DNA from: an uncultured Oscillibacter sp.
GTDB lineage: Bacteria > Bacillota > Clostridia > Oscillospirales > Oscillospiraceae
Assembly (NCBI GenBank): GCA_910584995.1
Contig: CAJUDW010000010.1
Span: 1-64,000, forward strand
Direction: 5' to 3'
Length of the DNA stretch: 64,000 bases
In this document: in pieces, positions 50,635-59,881 of the stretch
How the letters are laid out: the number at the start of each line of letters is the position of its first letter
Position numbering within the stretch: position 1 is the first letter of the stretch
Notes under the pieces: model-generated
Told to the model about the DNA's origin: nothing
Database searches by the model: none
Seen by the model: the letters and a program-made list of their open reading frames with translations, nothing else
Position numbers and translations under genes: made by a program

Positions 50635-53600
50635 GGGGCTTTCCCTGCTGATGGCCGCAGGGCTGCTGCTGTCCCTGTCCGTACCGGAGGCCCTGGCAGC
50701 CCCGGAGGCCGGGGAGGCCCGGGAGGAGATTGCCATCTCCTCCGTGGAAGATCTGCTGGCGTTTTCCCAAAACTGCGCCCTGGACGATTGGTCCCGGGGA
50801 AAGACCTTTGTCCTGACGGCGGATCTCGCCCTCTCCGGCACATCCTTTGTCCCCATCCCCATTTTCGGCGGCGTCTTTGACGGCGGGGGCCACACGGTCT
50901 CCGGCCTGCGGATCGACGCCGCAGGCTCCAGCCAGGGGCTGTTCCGCTACCTGGAGGAGGGGGCCCTGGTGCGGGATCTGCATGTGACGGGGGTAGTGGC
51001 CCCGGAGGGGACCCGCTCCACTGTGGGCGGCATCGCCGGGGTCAACGCCGGTACTTTGCAGGACTGTTCCTTCCAGGGCACCGTCCGGGGTCGGAACGCC
51101 GTAGGCGGAATCGCGGGCCGGAACGCCGGGACAGGGCAGATCACCGGCTGCACCGCCTCCGGCTATATCTACGGCGAGAACGCCACCGGCGGCATTGTTG
51201 GCCGGAACCAGGGGCTTTTGCTGAAGTGTGAGAACCGGGCGGGGGTGAACCTGACGGAGACCGAAGAGGCCGGGGACGCCGGGCTGCCGGATCTGGATGC
51301 CGGGAGCGTCCTGGACGAGCGGGCTGTCTCCGGTGAGGACAGCGAATACCATTTCCGCAGCAGCTGCACGGATACCGGCGGCATTGCAGGCTATTCCAGC
51401 GGCGTGGTGCAGAGCTGCGTAAATGCCGGGGATGTGGGCTATCCCCATGTAGGTTACAACGCCGGCGGCATCGCCGGACGCCAGAGCGGGTATCTCTCCG
51501 GCTGTACCAACAGCGGGACCATCCATGGCCGGAAGGATGTGGGGGGCATCGCTGGCCAGGCGGAGCCCTATCTGTCCCTGGATCCGGGCCACGATACACT
51601 GGAGCGCCTGCGGGCGGAACTGGACACCCTGGACCGGCTCATCAACCGTGCCCTGGACGATGCCCAGGATACCCGGGACGGTGTCTCCGCCCGGCTGGCC
51701 GCCATGGGGGATCTGACGGACAGCGCCAAGGACTGCTCCAAGACCCTCCTGGACCGGACGGCAGACTTTATTGACGAAAATGTGGGTGCCATCAACGACC
51801 TCTCCGCGGACATCACCAACGCCCTGGATCGGATAACGCCCGCCCTGGACAATCTGGCGGACACCGGCGGGCGGATCGAGCGGCTTTCCCTTCAGCTGGG
51901 GGAGGCAATGGAGGCGTTGGGGGAGGCTGCGGACATCGGAGATACCGGTATGGCCGAAATCCGGCGGGCTGTTCACGGCCTCCGGCAGTCCGGGGAGCAT
52001 CTGGACGATGCCGCCAAGGCCCTGCGGCAGGCCCTGGAAGCCCTGCTGAAAACCGTGATTTCCGGCGGCTCCCGGGAGGAGAAGGCTCGGGCCCTGGCAG
52101 ATGTGAAGGGCCGTCTCCCGGCGGTGAGGGATGCCCTGGGGCAGTCCTCTGCCTCTTTGGGATTGCTGCGGACGGCCTTGTCCCGGGAGGATCTGCCGGG
52201 GAAGGAAGAACTTCTGCCTGGCCTGGATGACGCCAAGGAGGCGCTGGAGAAAATTGCCGCCGCCCTGGAGCGGCTGGGCATCTCCCTGCCTGCCGGGCCG
52301 GAGGGCTGGGAGGAGGCCAGGGAGGCCCTGCGGCAGGCGGCGGAATCCCTCTCCGGGGCCTCGGACAGCCTCAGCGGCGCTTTGGCGGCCCTGGTGCAGG
52401 GCCTGGAGGATATGGCCTCCCTTCCCGGACAGCTGGGACGCGCCCTGGACCGGCTGGAGGATGTGTCCCGTTCCGCCGCCGCCATTGGGCGGCTGATGCG
52501 GGACGCCTTCCGTACCATCGGCGATGCGGTGGAGGATCTGACGGCAGAGGGCCCTGTGCGCCTGTCGCCTCTTGGCAGCGGGTTCCGGGAGGCCGGGGAC
52601 GGCCTTTACGATGCCCTGTCGGGCCTCACCGATGAGATGGATGCCCTGCGGGTGGAATTGGAAGACGGCGGGGACGTGCTGACCGGGGATCTCCGGGCCG
52701 TCAGCCGCCAGTTCAACACCGTGTTTACCGTGGTGCTGGATGCCCTGGAGGATCTCCAGGGCGGCAGCGGGGACAGCGATTATATCCAGGATACCTCCGA
52801 CGAGGATATCGCCGCCACCCGGGAGGGCAAGGTTTCCGGCTGTGTCAATACCGGTGCGGTGGAGGGCGACCGGAACGTAGGCGGCGTGGTGGGCGCCATG
52901 TCCATCGAATTCGACCTGGATCCGGAGGACGACGGGGCGGATCGCTTCACCTTCGGGGCTACCTATGAGACCAAGGCGGTTTTGCAGGAGTGTGTGAACC
53001 GGGGCGGGATTACCGCCAAGAAGGACTGCGTAGGCGGCATTGCCGGCCGCATGGATCTGGGCACTGCCCTGGAGTGCCAGAACTACGGCCCTGTAGAGAG
53101 CACCGGCGGGGACTATGTAGGGGGTATTGCAGGCTTTGCGGACGCCAGCGTCCGGAACTGCCACGCGAAAAATACCCTTTCCGGCGGCAGCTATATCGGC
53201 GGCATCGCCGGTTGGGCCAGCCGCCTGTGGGACTGCCGGGCCATCGCTACCGTTACGGAGGGGGCGGAGTCCCTGGGGGCTGTGGCAGGCGGCGTGAAGA
53301 CCGGCGGCATCCTCTCCAACAACTGCTTTGTGGATACGGGCCTTGGGGGAGTGGACGGCGTCAGCTATGCGGGCCGGGCCGCGCCTGCTGCCTTTGCGGA
53401 ACTGGCGCTGCTGCCGGATGTGCCGGCGGAATTCACCGCCTTCACCCTGACCCTTCTGGCGGAGGAGGAAGTGGTGGCGCAGATTCCTTTCTACTACGGG
53501 GATGATCTCTCCGGAATCCGGCTGCCTGAGGTGCCTGCCCGGGAGGACGGCTACGGCGAGTGGCCTGCGTTTGACAGTTCCGGCGTGCGCTCCGATATTA

Positions 53601-54115
53601 CGGTGGAGGCGGTTTACGCCCCCTGGATCACCCTGGCCGCCAGCCAAGAGGCGGAGGGCAAGCTGGCCCTGGCCCTGGCGGAGGGCCGGTTTACCGGGGA
53701 CGCCGTACTCCGGGTGGCTGAATCCGGCCAGACGCCGCCTCCGGAGAGCGGCGGGGAAGCCAAGGTGTGGGAGGTGTCCCTCACCGGCACGGATCTTGGC
53801 CCGGCAGACACGGTGCCCCTGCGGCTGCTGGTTCCGGAAGAGGGGAAGGACGCCGTGGTATGGTGTCTCTCGGAGGGGCAGTGGCAGAAAGCGGAGGCCG
53901 TCCGCAGCGGCAGCTACCTGCTGCTGGAGATGGAGGGCACGGAGGGCGTTTTCTGCGTCCAGGCCTGCTCCCAGACGGGGCTGCTGGCCCTGCTGGCCGT
54001 TGGGATTGCTGCGGCGGCTCTGCTGCTGTTCCTGTTTGCCAAGCGGATGAAGCGGCGGAAGAAGGCCCCGCCGGCGGCAACACCCCCGGCTCCGGAAATG
54101 GCGAAAACCGAATAA
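50612..54115 (+). CDS. Giant surface protein with GLUG repeats and coiled-coil, membrane anchored
   Basis: A 1167-residue protein. Signal peptide (LSLLMAAGLLLSLSVPEALA); GLUG-type beta-solenoid repeats at about 125-320 (VGGIAGVNAGTLQDCSF, VGGIAGRNAGTGQITGC, GGIVGRNQG); a long helical/coiled-coil stalk at about 325-730 rich in L/A/E heptads (LRAELDTLDRLINRALDDAQD, GRIERLSLQLGEAMEALGEA). A second GLUG block lies at about 735-910 (VGGVVGAMS, VGGIAGRMD, VGGIAGFAD), then beta domains, one membrane helix (about 1126-1146, LLALLAVGIAAAALLLFLF) and a basic tail (KRMKRRKK). The start overlaps the transporter end by 23 bases and has AAAGGAGG. It is thus a cell-surface partner of the MMPL exporter. Function unknown. 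Confidence 0.88.
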   Translation: MRNRLLHKGLSLLMAAGLLLSLSVPEALAAPEAGEAREEIAISSVEDLLAFSQNCALDDWSRGKTFVLTADLALSGTSFVPIPIFGGVFDGGGHTVSGLRIDAAGSSQGLFRYLEEGALVRDLHVTGVVAPEGTRSTVGGIAGVNAGTLQDCSFQGTVRGRNAVGGIAGRNAGTGQITGCTASGYIYGENATGGIVGRNQGLLLKCENRAGVNLTETEEAGDAGLPDLDAGSVLDERAVSGEDSEYHFRSSCTDTGGIAGYSSGVVQSCVNAGDVGYPHVGYNAGGIAGRQSGYLSGCTNSGTIHGRKDVGGIAGQAEPYLSLDPGHDTLERLRAELDTLDRLINRALDDAQDTRDGVSARLAAMGDLTDSAKDCSKTLLDRTADFIDENVGAINDLSADITNALDRITPALDNLADTGGRIERLSLQLGEAMEALGEAADIGDTGMAEIRRAVHGLRQSGEHLDDAAKALRQALEALLKTVISGGSREEKARALADVKGRLPAVRDALGQSSASLGLLRTALSREDLPGKEELLPGLDDAKEALEKIAAALERLGISLPAGPEGWEEAREALRQAAESLSGASDSLSGALAALVQGLEDMASLPGQLGRALDRLEDVSRSAAAIGRLMRDAFRTIGDAVEDLTAEGPVRLSPLGSGFREAGDGLYDALSGLTDEMDALRVELEDGGDVLTGDLRAVSRQFNTVFTVVLDALEDLQGGSGDSDYIQDTSDEDIAATREGKVSGCVNTGAVEGDRNVGGVVGAMSIEFDLDPEDDGADRFTFGATYETKAVLQECVNRGGITAKKDCVGGIAGRMDLGTALECQNYGPVESTGGDYVGGIAGFADASVRNCHAKNTLSGGSYIGGIAGWASRLWDCRAIATVTEGAESLGAVAGGVKTGGILSNNCFVDTGLGGVDGVSYAGRAAPAAFAELALLPDVPAEFTAFTLTLLAEEEVVAQIPFYYGDDLSGIRLPEVPAREDGYGEWPAFDSSGVRSDITVEAVYAPWITLAASQEAEGKLALALAEGRFTGDAVLRVAESGQTPPPESGGEAKVWEVSLTGTDLGPADTVPLRLLVPEEGKDAVVWCLSEGQWQKAEAVRSGSYLLLEMEGTEGVFCVQACSQTGLLALLAVGIAAAALLLFLFAKRMKRRKKAPPAATPPAPEMAKTE

Positions 54116-54283
54116 CAACCTGTATGCATAAGCGGAGGATGCCGGAAGAGGGGCTTTGCCGTCCTGCAAGGCGGAAAATCCCGGGAATACGGGATGTATT
54201 TCAAGATTTTTTCACGCGGCAGGGCGGCAATAGCCCCCATCAGATAGCGTTCAACGCCTATACGTACAGGACCAAAGGAAGAA

Positions 54284-54321
54284 GGGCCCCCTGTGCGGAC
54301 AAAAGTCCGCACAGGGGGCCC
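54284..54321. terminator. Terminator between GLUG protein and crr
   Basis: Seventeen-base perfect arms (54284-54300, 54305-54321) with an AAAA loop at the convergent junction; TTTGC follows on plus, CTTCTTCCTTT on minus, so it probably serves both. Confidence 0.8.
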
Positions 54322-54349
54322 TTTGCAGGATGTACAAGGGATCTCGGAA

Positions 54350-54832
54350 TTATTTCGTCACCCGCATCAGTTCCCCGCCAGCTTCCACGGAGGGGGCTGT
54401 TGTCAGTTCCACATTGGCATAGCTGTCGGAGTCGATAAGGACGTGGATCACCACGGCGGGATGCCCGGCGGCCTTTACCTTGTCTAAATCCACGGTCAGA
54501 AGCGGTTGGCCGGATGTTACCGTGTCGCCCTCCTTCACCTGTCCGGTGAACCCGTCGCCCTTCATATCCACAGTGTCCACGCCTACATGAAGCAGGACGT
54601 CCAGGCCGTTGGAGCCCTGGATGCCCACTGCGTGGAAGGTGTCGGGCAGCTGGGTGATTTTCCCGTCAAAGGGGGCGCGGATGGTGCCCTCCGCCGGGTC
54701 AACGCCCAGGCAGAGGCCCAGGATGCCCTGGGAGAACACCTCGTCGGGGATGTCCGCCATGGGGACTACCGTCCCCTTTACAGAGGCGGACAGGATCAGG
54801 GGCTTTTTCTTCAGCTTGTCAAGTAATCCCAT
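54350..54832 (-). CDS. crr: PTS glucose-family EIIA component
   Basis: A 160-residue phosphocarrier of the PTS (glucose/GlcNAc EIIA). Typical landmarks: ILSASVKGTVVPMADIPDEVFSQGILG, DGKITQLPDTFHAVGIQG and the phosphorylated-His site GLDVLLHVGVDTVDMKGDGF near residue 90. It takes the phosphate from HPr and passes it to the EIIB domain of nagE upstream. The start follows AAAAGGAGG. It is the last gene of the nagE-nagB-nagA-crr cluster, 17 bases after nagA, so a dedicated EIIA for this permease is likely; it may also have regulatory roles like inducer exclusion. Confidence 0.93.
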   Translation of the reverse strand: MGLLDKLKKKPLILSASVKGTVVPMADIPDEVFSQGILGLCLGVDPAEGTIRAPFDGKITQLPDTFHAVGIQGSNGLDVLLHVGVDTVDMKGDGFTGQVKEGDTVTSGQPLLTVDLDKVKAAGHPAVVIHVLIDSDSYANVELTTAPSVEAGGELMRVTK

Positions 54833-54849
54833 ATCAAGGACCTCCTTTT

Positions 54850-55971
54850 TTAATGCAGAACAATTCCCTTTCGCAGAATCTTCCGGATTTCCAGATGTTC
54901 ATCCGCCAGGATCACGTTCCCCCAGCGGCCGGCGGCGAGGCTGCCGTAGTCTTTTTCAATACCGATGCTCCTGGCGGGGTTTTCGCTGGCGGCCCGGAGG
55001 GCGCTTTCCAGAGGGACCCCCATGCCTACGGCCCGGCGCATACAGTCGTACAGGCAGGTTGCACTGCCGGCGATGGTCTCCGGATGCTCCGTCAGCACTG
55101 CCTTGGAGCCAGTGACGGTGACGTCCTGGCCCCCCAGGCTGTATTGCCCATCCGGCAGACCGCAGGCCATCATGCTGTCGGAGATCAGGATCACCCGATC
55201 ATCCCCGAATACCCGGAAGGTGAACCGTACCATGGCGGGATGGATATGCACCCCGTCCGCAATGAGTTCTGCCTCGGCTCCCGCCTCCAGGGCGGCGATG
55301 ATGGGTCCCGGCTCCCGGTGGGAGATACCGGGCATAGCGTTGTACAGATGGGTTACATGGCCTGCCCCGGCCTCAAAAGCCGCCTTGGCGTCCTGATAGC
55401 CGGCGCAGGTGTGGGCCAGGGAGATCAAGGTTTCCTGATGGCAGTCCCGGATGAAATCCAGGGTGCCCGGCTCCTCCGGGGCCACGTCCACCAGCTTGAT
55501 GAGCCCCCCGGACCGGGCCTGAAGGCGGCGGAACATCCCGGCGTCCGCCCCCTGGATATAGGCGGGGTTCTGGGCGCCGATTTTCCGGGGGCTGATAAAC
55601 GGCCCCTCCATGTTGATGCCCACCAGATCGGCCCCCCGGCCGTTTTTGTGGCGGGCGGCGGTGTCCATGATGCCGCCCAGAATTTCCTCCGTATAGGTCA
55701 TGGTAGCTGGGCAGATGGCCAGGATACCCCGGCTGGCCTCAAAGTCCGCGATGGCCTGGAGGCCTGCCTCGTCGGCGTCGCAGAAGTCGTGGCCTACGGC
55801 CCCGTGGAAGTGGATGTCTACCAGGCCCGGCAGGGCCAGCAGGCCCTGGGCGTCCAGGGTTTCCTCCCCGTCCATAGGGGGCGCTTCGGCGATCCGGCCC
55901 TCCCGGATGACCAAATCCTGCTGCCGGAACTGGTGATCCGGGCCGTAGACCCTGGCGTTTTGAATAACCAT
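54850..55971 (-). CDS. nagA: N-acetylglucosamine-6-phosphate deacetylase
   Basis: Removes acetate from GlcNAc-6-P to give glucosamine-6-phosphate. 373 residues, normal length. Amidohydrolase barrel with the metal motif as PGLVDIHFHGAVGHDF near 50, EGPFISPRKIGAQNP near 125, the HTCAGYQDAKAAFEAGAGHVTHLYNAM metal histidines near 190-215, DGVHIHPAMVRF near 240 and the catalytic Asp in ILISDSMMACG near 262. It precedes crr and follows nagB after a 177-base GC-rich gap. Ribosome site GGGAGG. Confidence 0.97.
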   Translation of the reverse strand: MVIQNARVYGPDHQFRQQDLVIREGRIAEAPPMDGEETLDAQGLLALPGLVDIHFHGAVGHDFCDADEAGLQAIADFEASRGILAICPATMTYTEEILGGIMDTAARHKNGRGADLVGINMEGPFISPRKIGAQNPAYIQGADAGMFRRLQARSGGLIKLVDVAPEEPGTLDFIRDCHQETLISLAHTCAGYQDAKAAFEAGAGHVTHLYNAMPGISHREPGPIIAALEAGAEAELIADGVHIHPAMVRFTFRVFGDDRVILISDSMMACGLPDGQYSLGGQDVTVTGSKAVLTEHPETIAGSATCLYDCMRRAVGMGVPLESALRAASENPARSIGIEKDYGSLAAGRWGNVILADEHLEIRKILRKGIVLH

Positions 55972-56148
55972 ACGATCGTTTCCTCCCTTGCTGCGATATC
56001 ATCAGCACAGCCAAAAGGGGAACTTCCCCTTTTACTCGCAGGCCGCAGGCCCGCAGGCTGTGTTTCCTGCGGGGCCAGGCCCGGCGGGCATGCTTGCGGG
56101 CCCGGGGCGCCGCTGCTGCATTTTCCCGCTGCGCGGCTGTAGCCGGGC

Positions 56149-56874
56149 TCAGATGAGGCTGAGGGCCTCTGCGTCGCCCACCAGGGTGCAGTCCGGGTGC
56201 ATTTGTAGGATGGAACCCGGTACCTGGGGGGTGACGGGGCCGAAGCAGGCGGCCTTGATGGCCTCCGCCTTGGCGGCGCCGCTGGCTACCAGCAGTACCT
56301 TCCGGGCCTGCATGATGGTCTTGATGCCCATGGTGTAGGCCTGCTTGGGCACGTCCTCCTTCTTTTCGAAGAACCGCTTGTTGGCCTCAATGGTGCTCTC
56401 CAGCAGATCCACACAGTGGGTGCCCAGTTCAAAAGCGACGCCGGGCTCGTTGAAGCCTATGTGGCCGTTGTTGCCGATGCCCAGCAGCTGGAGATCCACG
56501 CCGCCCAGGTGCTGGATGATGGCGTCATAGCGGGCACCCTCGGCAGCGGAGTCCGGGTTGGTACCGTCAGGGAGGTAGACGTTGCTGGGGTTGATGTTCA
56601 CGTGATTAAAGAGGTTCTGGAACATGAAACTCCAATAACTCTGGGGATGCTCCTTGGCGATGCCCCGGTACTCGTCCAGATTGACGGTAGTGACCTCGCT
56701 GAAATCCAGATCCCCTTTGTTGTACCATTCCACCAGCTGCTGATAGGTGCCAACAGGCGTACCGCCGGTGGCAAGGCCCAGGATACAGTGGGGCTTCATG
56801 ATCACTTGGGCGGAGATGATGTTGGCAGCCTTGCGGGACATGTCCTGGTAGTCCTTGGCCCGGATAATTTTCAT
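56149..56874 (-). CDS. nagB: Glucosamine-6-phosphate deaminase
   Basis: Converts glucosamine-6-phosphate to fructose-6-phosphate and ammonia, the opposite direction of GlmS. 241 residues. Motifs: ILGLATGGTPVGTYQQLVEW near 35, VTTVNLDEYRGIAKEHPQSYWSFM near 65, LLGIGNNGHIGFNEPGVAFE near 130 with the catalytic Asp/Glu/His set, and the C-terminal VLLVASGAAKAEAIKAACFG. The start MKIIRAKDYQDMS follows GGAGGAAA; an upstream extension is not supported. It lies between nagE and nagA on the same strand. Confidence 0.97.
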   Translation of the reverse strand: MKIIRAKDYQDMSRKAANIISAQVIMKPHCILGLATGGTPVGTYQQLVEWYNKGDLDFSEVTTVNLDEYRGIAKEHPQSYWSFMFQNLFNHVNINPSNVYLPDGTNPDSAAEGARYDAIIQHLGGVDLQLLGIGNNGHIGFNEPGVAFELGTHCVDLLESTIEANKRFFEKKEDVPKQAYTMGIKTIMQARKVLLVASGAAKAEAIKAACFGPVTPQVPGSILQMHPDCTLVGDAEALSLI

Positions 56875-57103
56875 GAAATTTCCTCCTTTTCCTTTTTGCA
56901 GAAAATCTGCTGGGTTTTCCGTGTGTTTTCTAGGGTGCGCATATTTGGAGAGAACCATGCGGGAAAAAGCCGCGGGCAGGCTGGTGCCTGCCCGCGGCGG
57001 CCCGGGGAAGGAACCAGCTCCCCCGGACGGGAATAAGAGTGAACGGATACGCTTCATCCGCCACTTGCCTGCCTCTCTGGGGGCAGGGGACGGAGAGAAC
57101 CCG

Positions 57104-58576
57104 TCAGAGCATCTTTTTCAGTTCGTCGTACACGAACTGGACCTTGGGCCCGATGACCACCTGGCAGGATTTCTGGCTGGGCCGGATGACGCCCGCCGCA
57201 CCAGCGGCCTTGATGGCCTTCTCATTGACGGCGGTGTAGTCGCGGATCTCGAACCGCAGGCGGGTAGCGCAGTAATCTACGCTGGAGACGTTGTCCTTGC
57301 CGCCGATGCCTGCCAGGACGCCGGAGGCAATATCGGTGAAGTTGTTGTTGGACAGCTGGATGTTGGCCTCAGCCGCTTCGTCGTCCTCATCCTCCCGGCC
57401 GGGGGTCTTGAGGTCGAACTTCTGGATGGCAAACCGGAACACCAGATAGAACACTACGAAAGCGCCGATAGCCAGGGGGATAAACATCAGGGTGTTGTTA
57501 GCCGCAGGCAGGGAGGCGGAGAAGAGCAGGTCCGTGGCGCCTGCGGAGAAGCAGAAGCCGCCCCGGAAGCCGGTGTAGTAAGTGATAACGGTGAAGATGC
57601 CGTACAGCAGGGCATAGATGACATACAGGGGGAACGCGGTGAACATGAAGGCGAACTCGAAGGGCTCGGTGACGCCGCAGATGAACGCGCAGATAGCGGC
57701 GGAGGACACCAGGCCGATAGCGACCTTCCGGTTCTTGGCGGTATGGACCATAGCAAGAGCCGCACCGGCAACGCCGCCCATCATGCAGGGGAAGAAGCCG
57801 GACATGTACATACCAAGGCTCCAGCCTGCGTCGGCAGAGGTTTTGCCGGCCCAATACAGGGTCAGGTCACCCAGGCCGATGGTATCGAACCAGAACACGT
57901 TGTTCAGGGCGTGATGCAGGCCGGTGGGGATCAGCAGCCGGTTCAGGAAGGCGTAGACGCCGGCGCCGATGCCGCCCATGCCCACAATGGCATTGCCGAT
58001 GGAGACCAGGACGCCGAAGACGATGGGCCACACGAACAGCAGCACCACGGCGGCCAGGATGGAGACCACGCCGGTGACGATGGCGACGCAACGCTTGCCG
58101 CTGAAGAAAGCCAGGAAGTCAGGCAGCTGGGTCTTCTTGAACTTGTTGTAGCAGGTGGCACCGATGATGCCGGCGATGATGGCGATGAAGACGTTCTGGA
58201 TCTTGTCGAAAGCCAGGGTCTTGACCTGGTCGTCAGCAATGGCGGGCATGATGGTGGTCACCACGCTGGTAGCCAGCAGGTTGACGATCATCAGCCAGCT
58301 GACCAGACCCGCCAGGGCGGCGGTGCCGTCGTGGTCGTCGGACATGCCGACGGCGATGCCGATGGCAAAGAGCCAGGCCATGTTGTCGATGAGGGCGCCG
58401 CCGGCCTTAATCAGCAGGAAGCCGATCACATAGGCCGCGCCGCTGGTGGGCGCGTCAGGCACGCCCATAACGCCGGGGGCCAGGGCATAGCCCAGGCCCA
58501 TCAGGATACCGCAGATGGGAAGGGCGGCTACCGGCAGCATCAGGGACTTACCCAGTTTTTGCAGGTATTTCATCAT
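57104..58576 (-). CDS. nagE: PTS N-acetylglucosamine EIIBC permease
   Basis: A 490-residue PTS permease that imports and phosphorylates GlcNAc. EIIC domain (about 1-390) has about ten helices: YLQKLGKSLMLPVAALPICGILMGLGYALAPG, GIAVGMSDDHDGTAALAGLVSW, LNRLLIPTGLHHALNN, and the ITEPFEF-equivalent GVTEPFEFAFMFTAFPLY as the sugar site. The EIIB domain (about 415-490) has phospho-Cys in SSVDYCATRLRFEIRD near 452. No EIIA is fused; crr four genes down supplies it. The listed start is the first of two ATGs after GGAGGAAA. It is first in the nag operon. Confidence 0.93.
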   Translation of the reverse strand: MMKYLQKLGKSLMLPVAALPICGILMGLGYALAPGVMGVPDAPTSGAAYVIGFLLIKAGGALIDNMAWLFAIGIAVGMSDDHDGTAALAGLVSWLMIVNLLATSVVTTIMPAIADDQVKTLAFDKIQNVFIAIIAGIIGATCYNKFKKTQLPDFLAFFSGKRCVAIVTGVVSILAAVVLLFVWPIVFGVLVSIGNAIVGMGGIGAGVYAFLNRLLIPTGLHHALNNVFWFDTIGLGDLTLYWAGKTSADAGWSLGMYMSGFFPCMMGGVAGAALAMVHTAKNRKVAIGLVSSAAICAFICGVTEPFEFAFMFTAFPLYVIYALLYGIFTVITYYTGFRGGFCFSAGATDLLFSASLPAANNTLMFIPLAIGAFVVFYLVFRFAIQKFDLKTPGREDEDDEAAEANIQLSNNNFTDIASGVLAGIGGKDNVSSVDYCATRLRFEIRDYTAVNEKAIKAAGAAGVIRPSQKSCQVVIGPKVQFVYDELKKML

Positions 58577-58888
58577 AAAAAATTTCCTCCTAACACGTAC
58601 ATTCGGTTTTGCTTGCTGTTTTCTCCCAACAATTCCCCAGAAAAACCCTCTGGTTCCGGGATTTTCCGGCAATCTTGCTTTACTTTAGCATGTTTTATAA
58701 GAAAAAGAAAGAGGCATTTTTGAATTTTGGCGAAATAGACAAAATACATAAAGAATTATCTATGCGTAAAAAGGACAAAAATTTCTTTTTGTGATTTCTT
58801 TTCTCAAATTCAATGTTATAATATTTTCCCATATGAAAACACAAATGCCTGTCCGCCATTGGCGGACAGGCAGGACGGGAGGCGTTTG
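58577..58888. other. AT-rich divergent region, nagE / aldose epimerase
   Basis: An unusually AT-rich stretch (58680-58840) for this genome. On the plus strand TATAAT (58817-58822) is a clear -10; its -35 is weak. Just after the predicted start, TGCCTGTCCGCC (58846-58857) and its complement (58861-58872) form a perfect 12-base hairpin with a 3-base loop, ending 17 bases before the epimerase start and so close to its ribosome site (GGGAGG). I saw no convincing nagE promoter, NagR operator or antitermination site, though one is expected. Confidence 0.5.
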
Positions 58889-59767
58889 ATGAAGGTACAG
58901 CTGCGGAGAGGATCCCTGACGGCGGCGGCGGAGACGGCGGGGGGAGAACTGGTGTCCCTGCGGGACGGGGAGGGCCGGGAGTACATCTGGGACGGGGATC
59001 CCGCCTGGTGGTCCGGCCGGAACCCGGTGCTGTTCCCCATTGTGGGGGGATTAAAGGAGGGGAAGGTCTGTTTTGGCGGCAGGGAGTACGAGATGGGCCG
59101 CCATGGCTTTGCCCGCCGGAGTGAATTCTCCCTGACGGGGCAGGGGGAGGATTTTGTGGATTTCCGCCTGACGGAAAGCCCGGAGACCCTGGCCCGGTAT
59201 CCCTTTCCCTTTTCCCTGACGGTGCGGCACCGCCTGCTGGAGGACGGGTTTTCTACGGAGTTCCTGGTGGAGAATACCGGCCATACGGATCTGCCCTTCT
59301 GCGTAGGTGCCCATACGGCCTTCCGCTGCCCTATGGAGGAGGGGGAGGCCTTTACGGATTATGAACTGGTGTTCCAGGAGCCGGAGGCTTTGGATTCCCC
59401 CCTCCTGACGCCGGAGGGCCTTGTGGATCCGGGCCGCGCTGCCCGGTTCCTGGATGGGGGAGACAGGTTTCCCCTGGACTATGGGGTTTTTGCCGAAGTG
59501 GACACCATGATTTTTGAGGGCCTCCGATCCAGGCAGGTGAAACTGGTGAGCCGGAAAACCGGCAGGGGGGTTGCCGTGGAGTTCGGGGAATTCCCCATGC
59601 TGGCCTTCTGGACCAAGCCCGGGGCCCCCTTCCTTTGCCTGGAGCCCTGGCAGGGCTGCGCCGCCTATACGGACGAGAGCGGTGTGTTTACGGACAAGCC
59701 CCACTGCGTCACGCTGGCCCCCGGGGAGAAGAAATCCCTGGCCTACCGGGTTACGCTTCTGGGGTGA
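58889..59767 (+). CDS. Aldose 1-epimerase family protein (LacX-like)
   Basis: A 292-residue protein of the galactose mutarotase-like fold, LacX/YphB-type. Seen: LVSLRDGEGREYIWDGDPAWWSGRNPVLFPIVGGLKEGKV (sugar-contact segment), GRHGFARRSEF, a His in CVGAHTAFRCPM and a Glu in LCLEPWQGCAAYTDE near 255-268, in the positions of the catalytic His/Glu pair. It interconverts sugar anomers or sugar-phosphate anomers; the sugar is unknown. The start MKVQLRRG follows GGGAGG; a longer frame would include the leader hairpin. It is divergent from the nag operon, which suits a sugar role. Confidence 0.9.
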   Translation: MKVQLRRGSLTAAAETAGGELVSLRDGEGREYIWDGDPAWWSGRNPVLFPIVGGLKEGKVCFGGREYEMGRHGFARRSEFSLTGQGEDFVDFRLTESPETLARYPFPFSLTVRHRLLEDGFSTEFLVENTGHTDLPFCVGAHTAFRCPMEEGEAFTDYELVFQEPEALDSPLLTPEGLVDPGRAARFLDGGDRFPLDYGVFAEVDTMIFEGLRSRQVKLVSRKTGRGVAVEFGEFPMLAFWTKPGAPFLCLEPWQGCAAYTDESGVFTDKPHCVTLAPGEKKSLAYRVTLLG

Positions 59768-59837
59768 AGCCGCCCCTGCCCGGGGCGTTGAATGGGGCCG
59801 AACCGGCGGCTTTGTCCACTGCTTTTTTGGCACGAAG

Positions 59838-59873
59838 AAGAATCCCCGGCGTCGAAAGACGCCGGGGATTCTT
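59838..59873. terminator. Bidirectional terminator, epimerase / oadA
   Basis: Sixteen-base perfect arms with a GAAA loop between the convergent epimerase and oadA genes; T-runs are short on both sides (CTTAATAGG, CTTCTTCGTG). Confidence 0.75.
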
Positions 59874-59881
59874 AATAGGTA

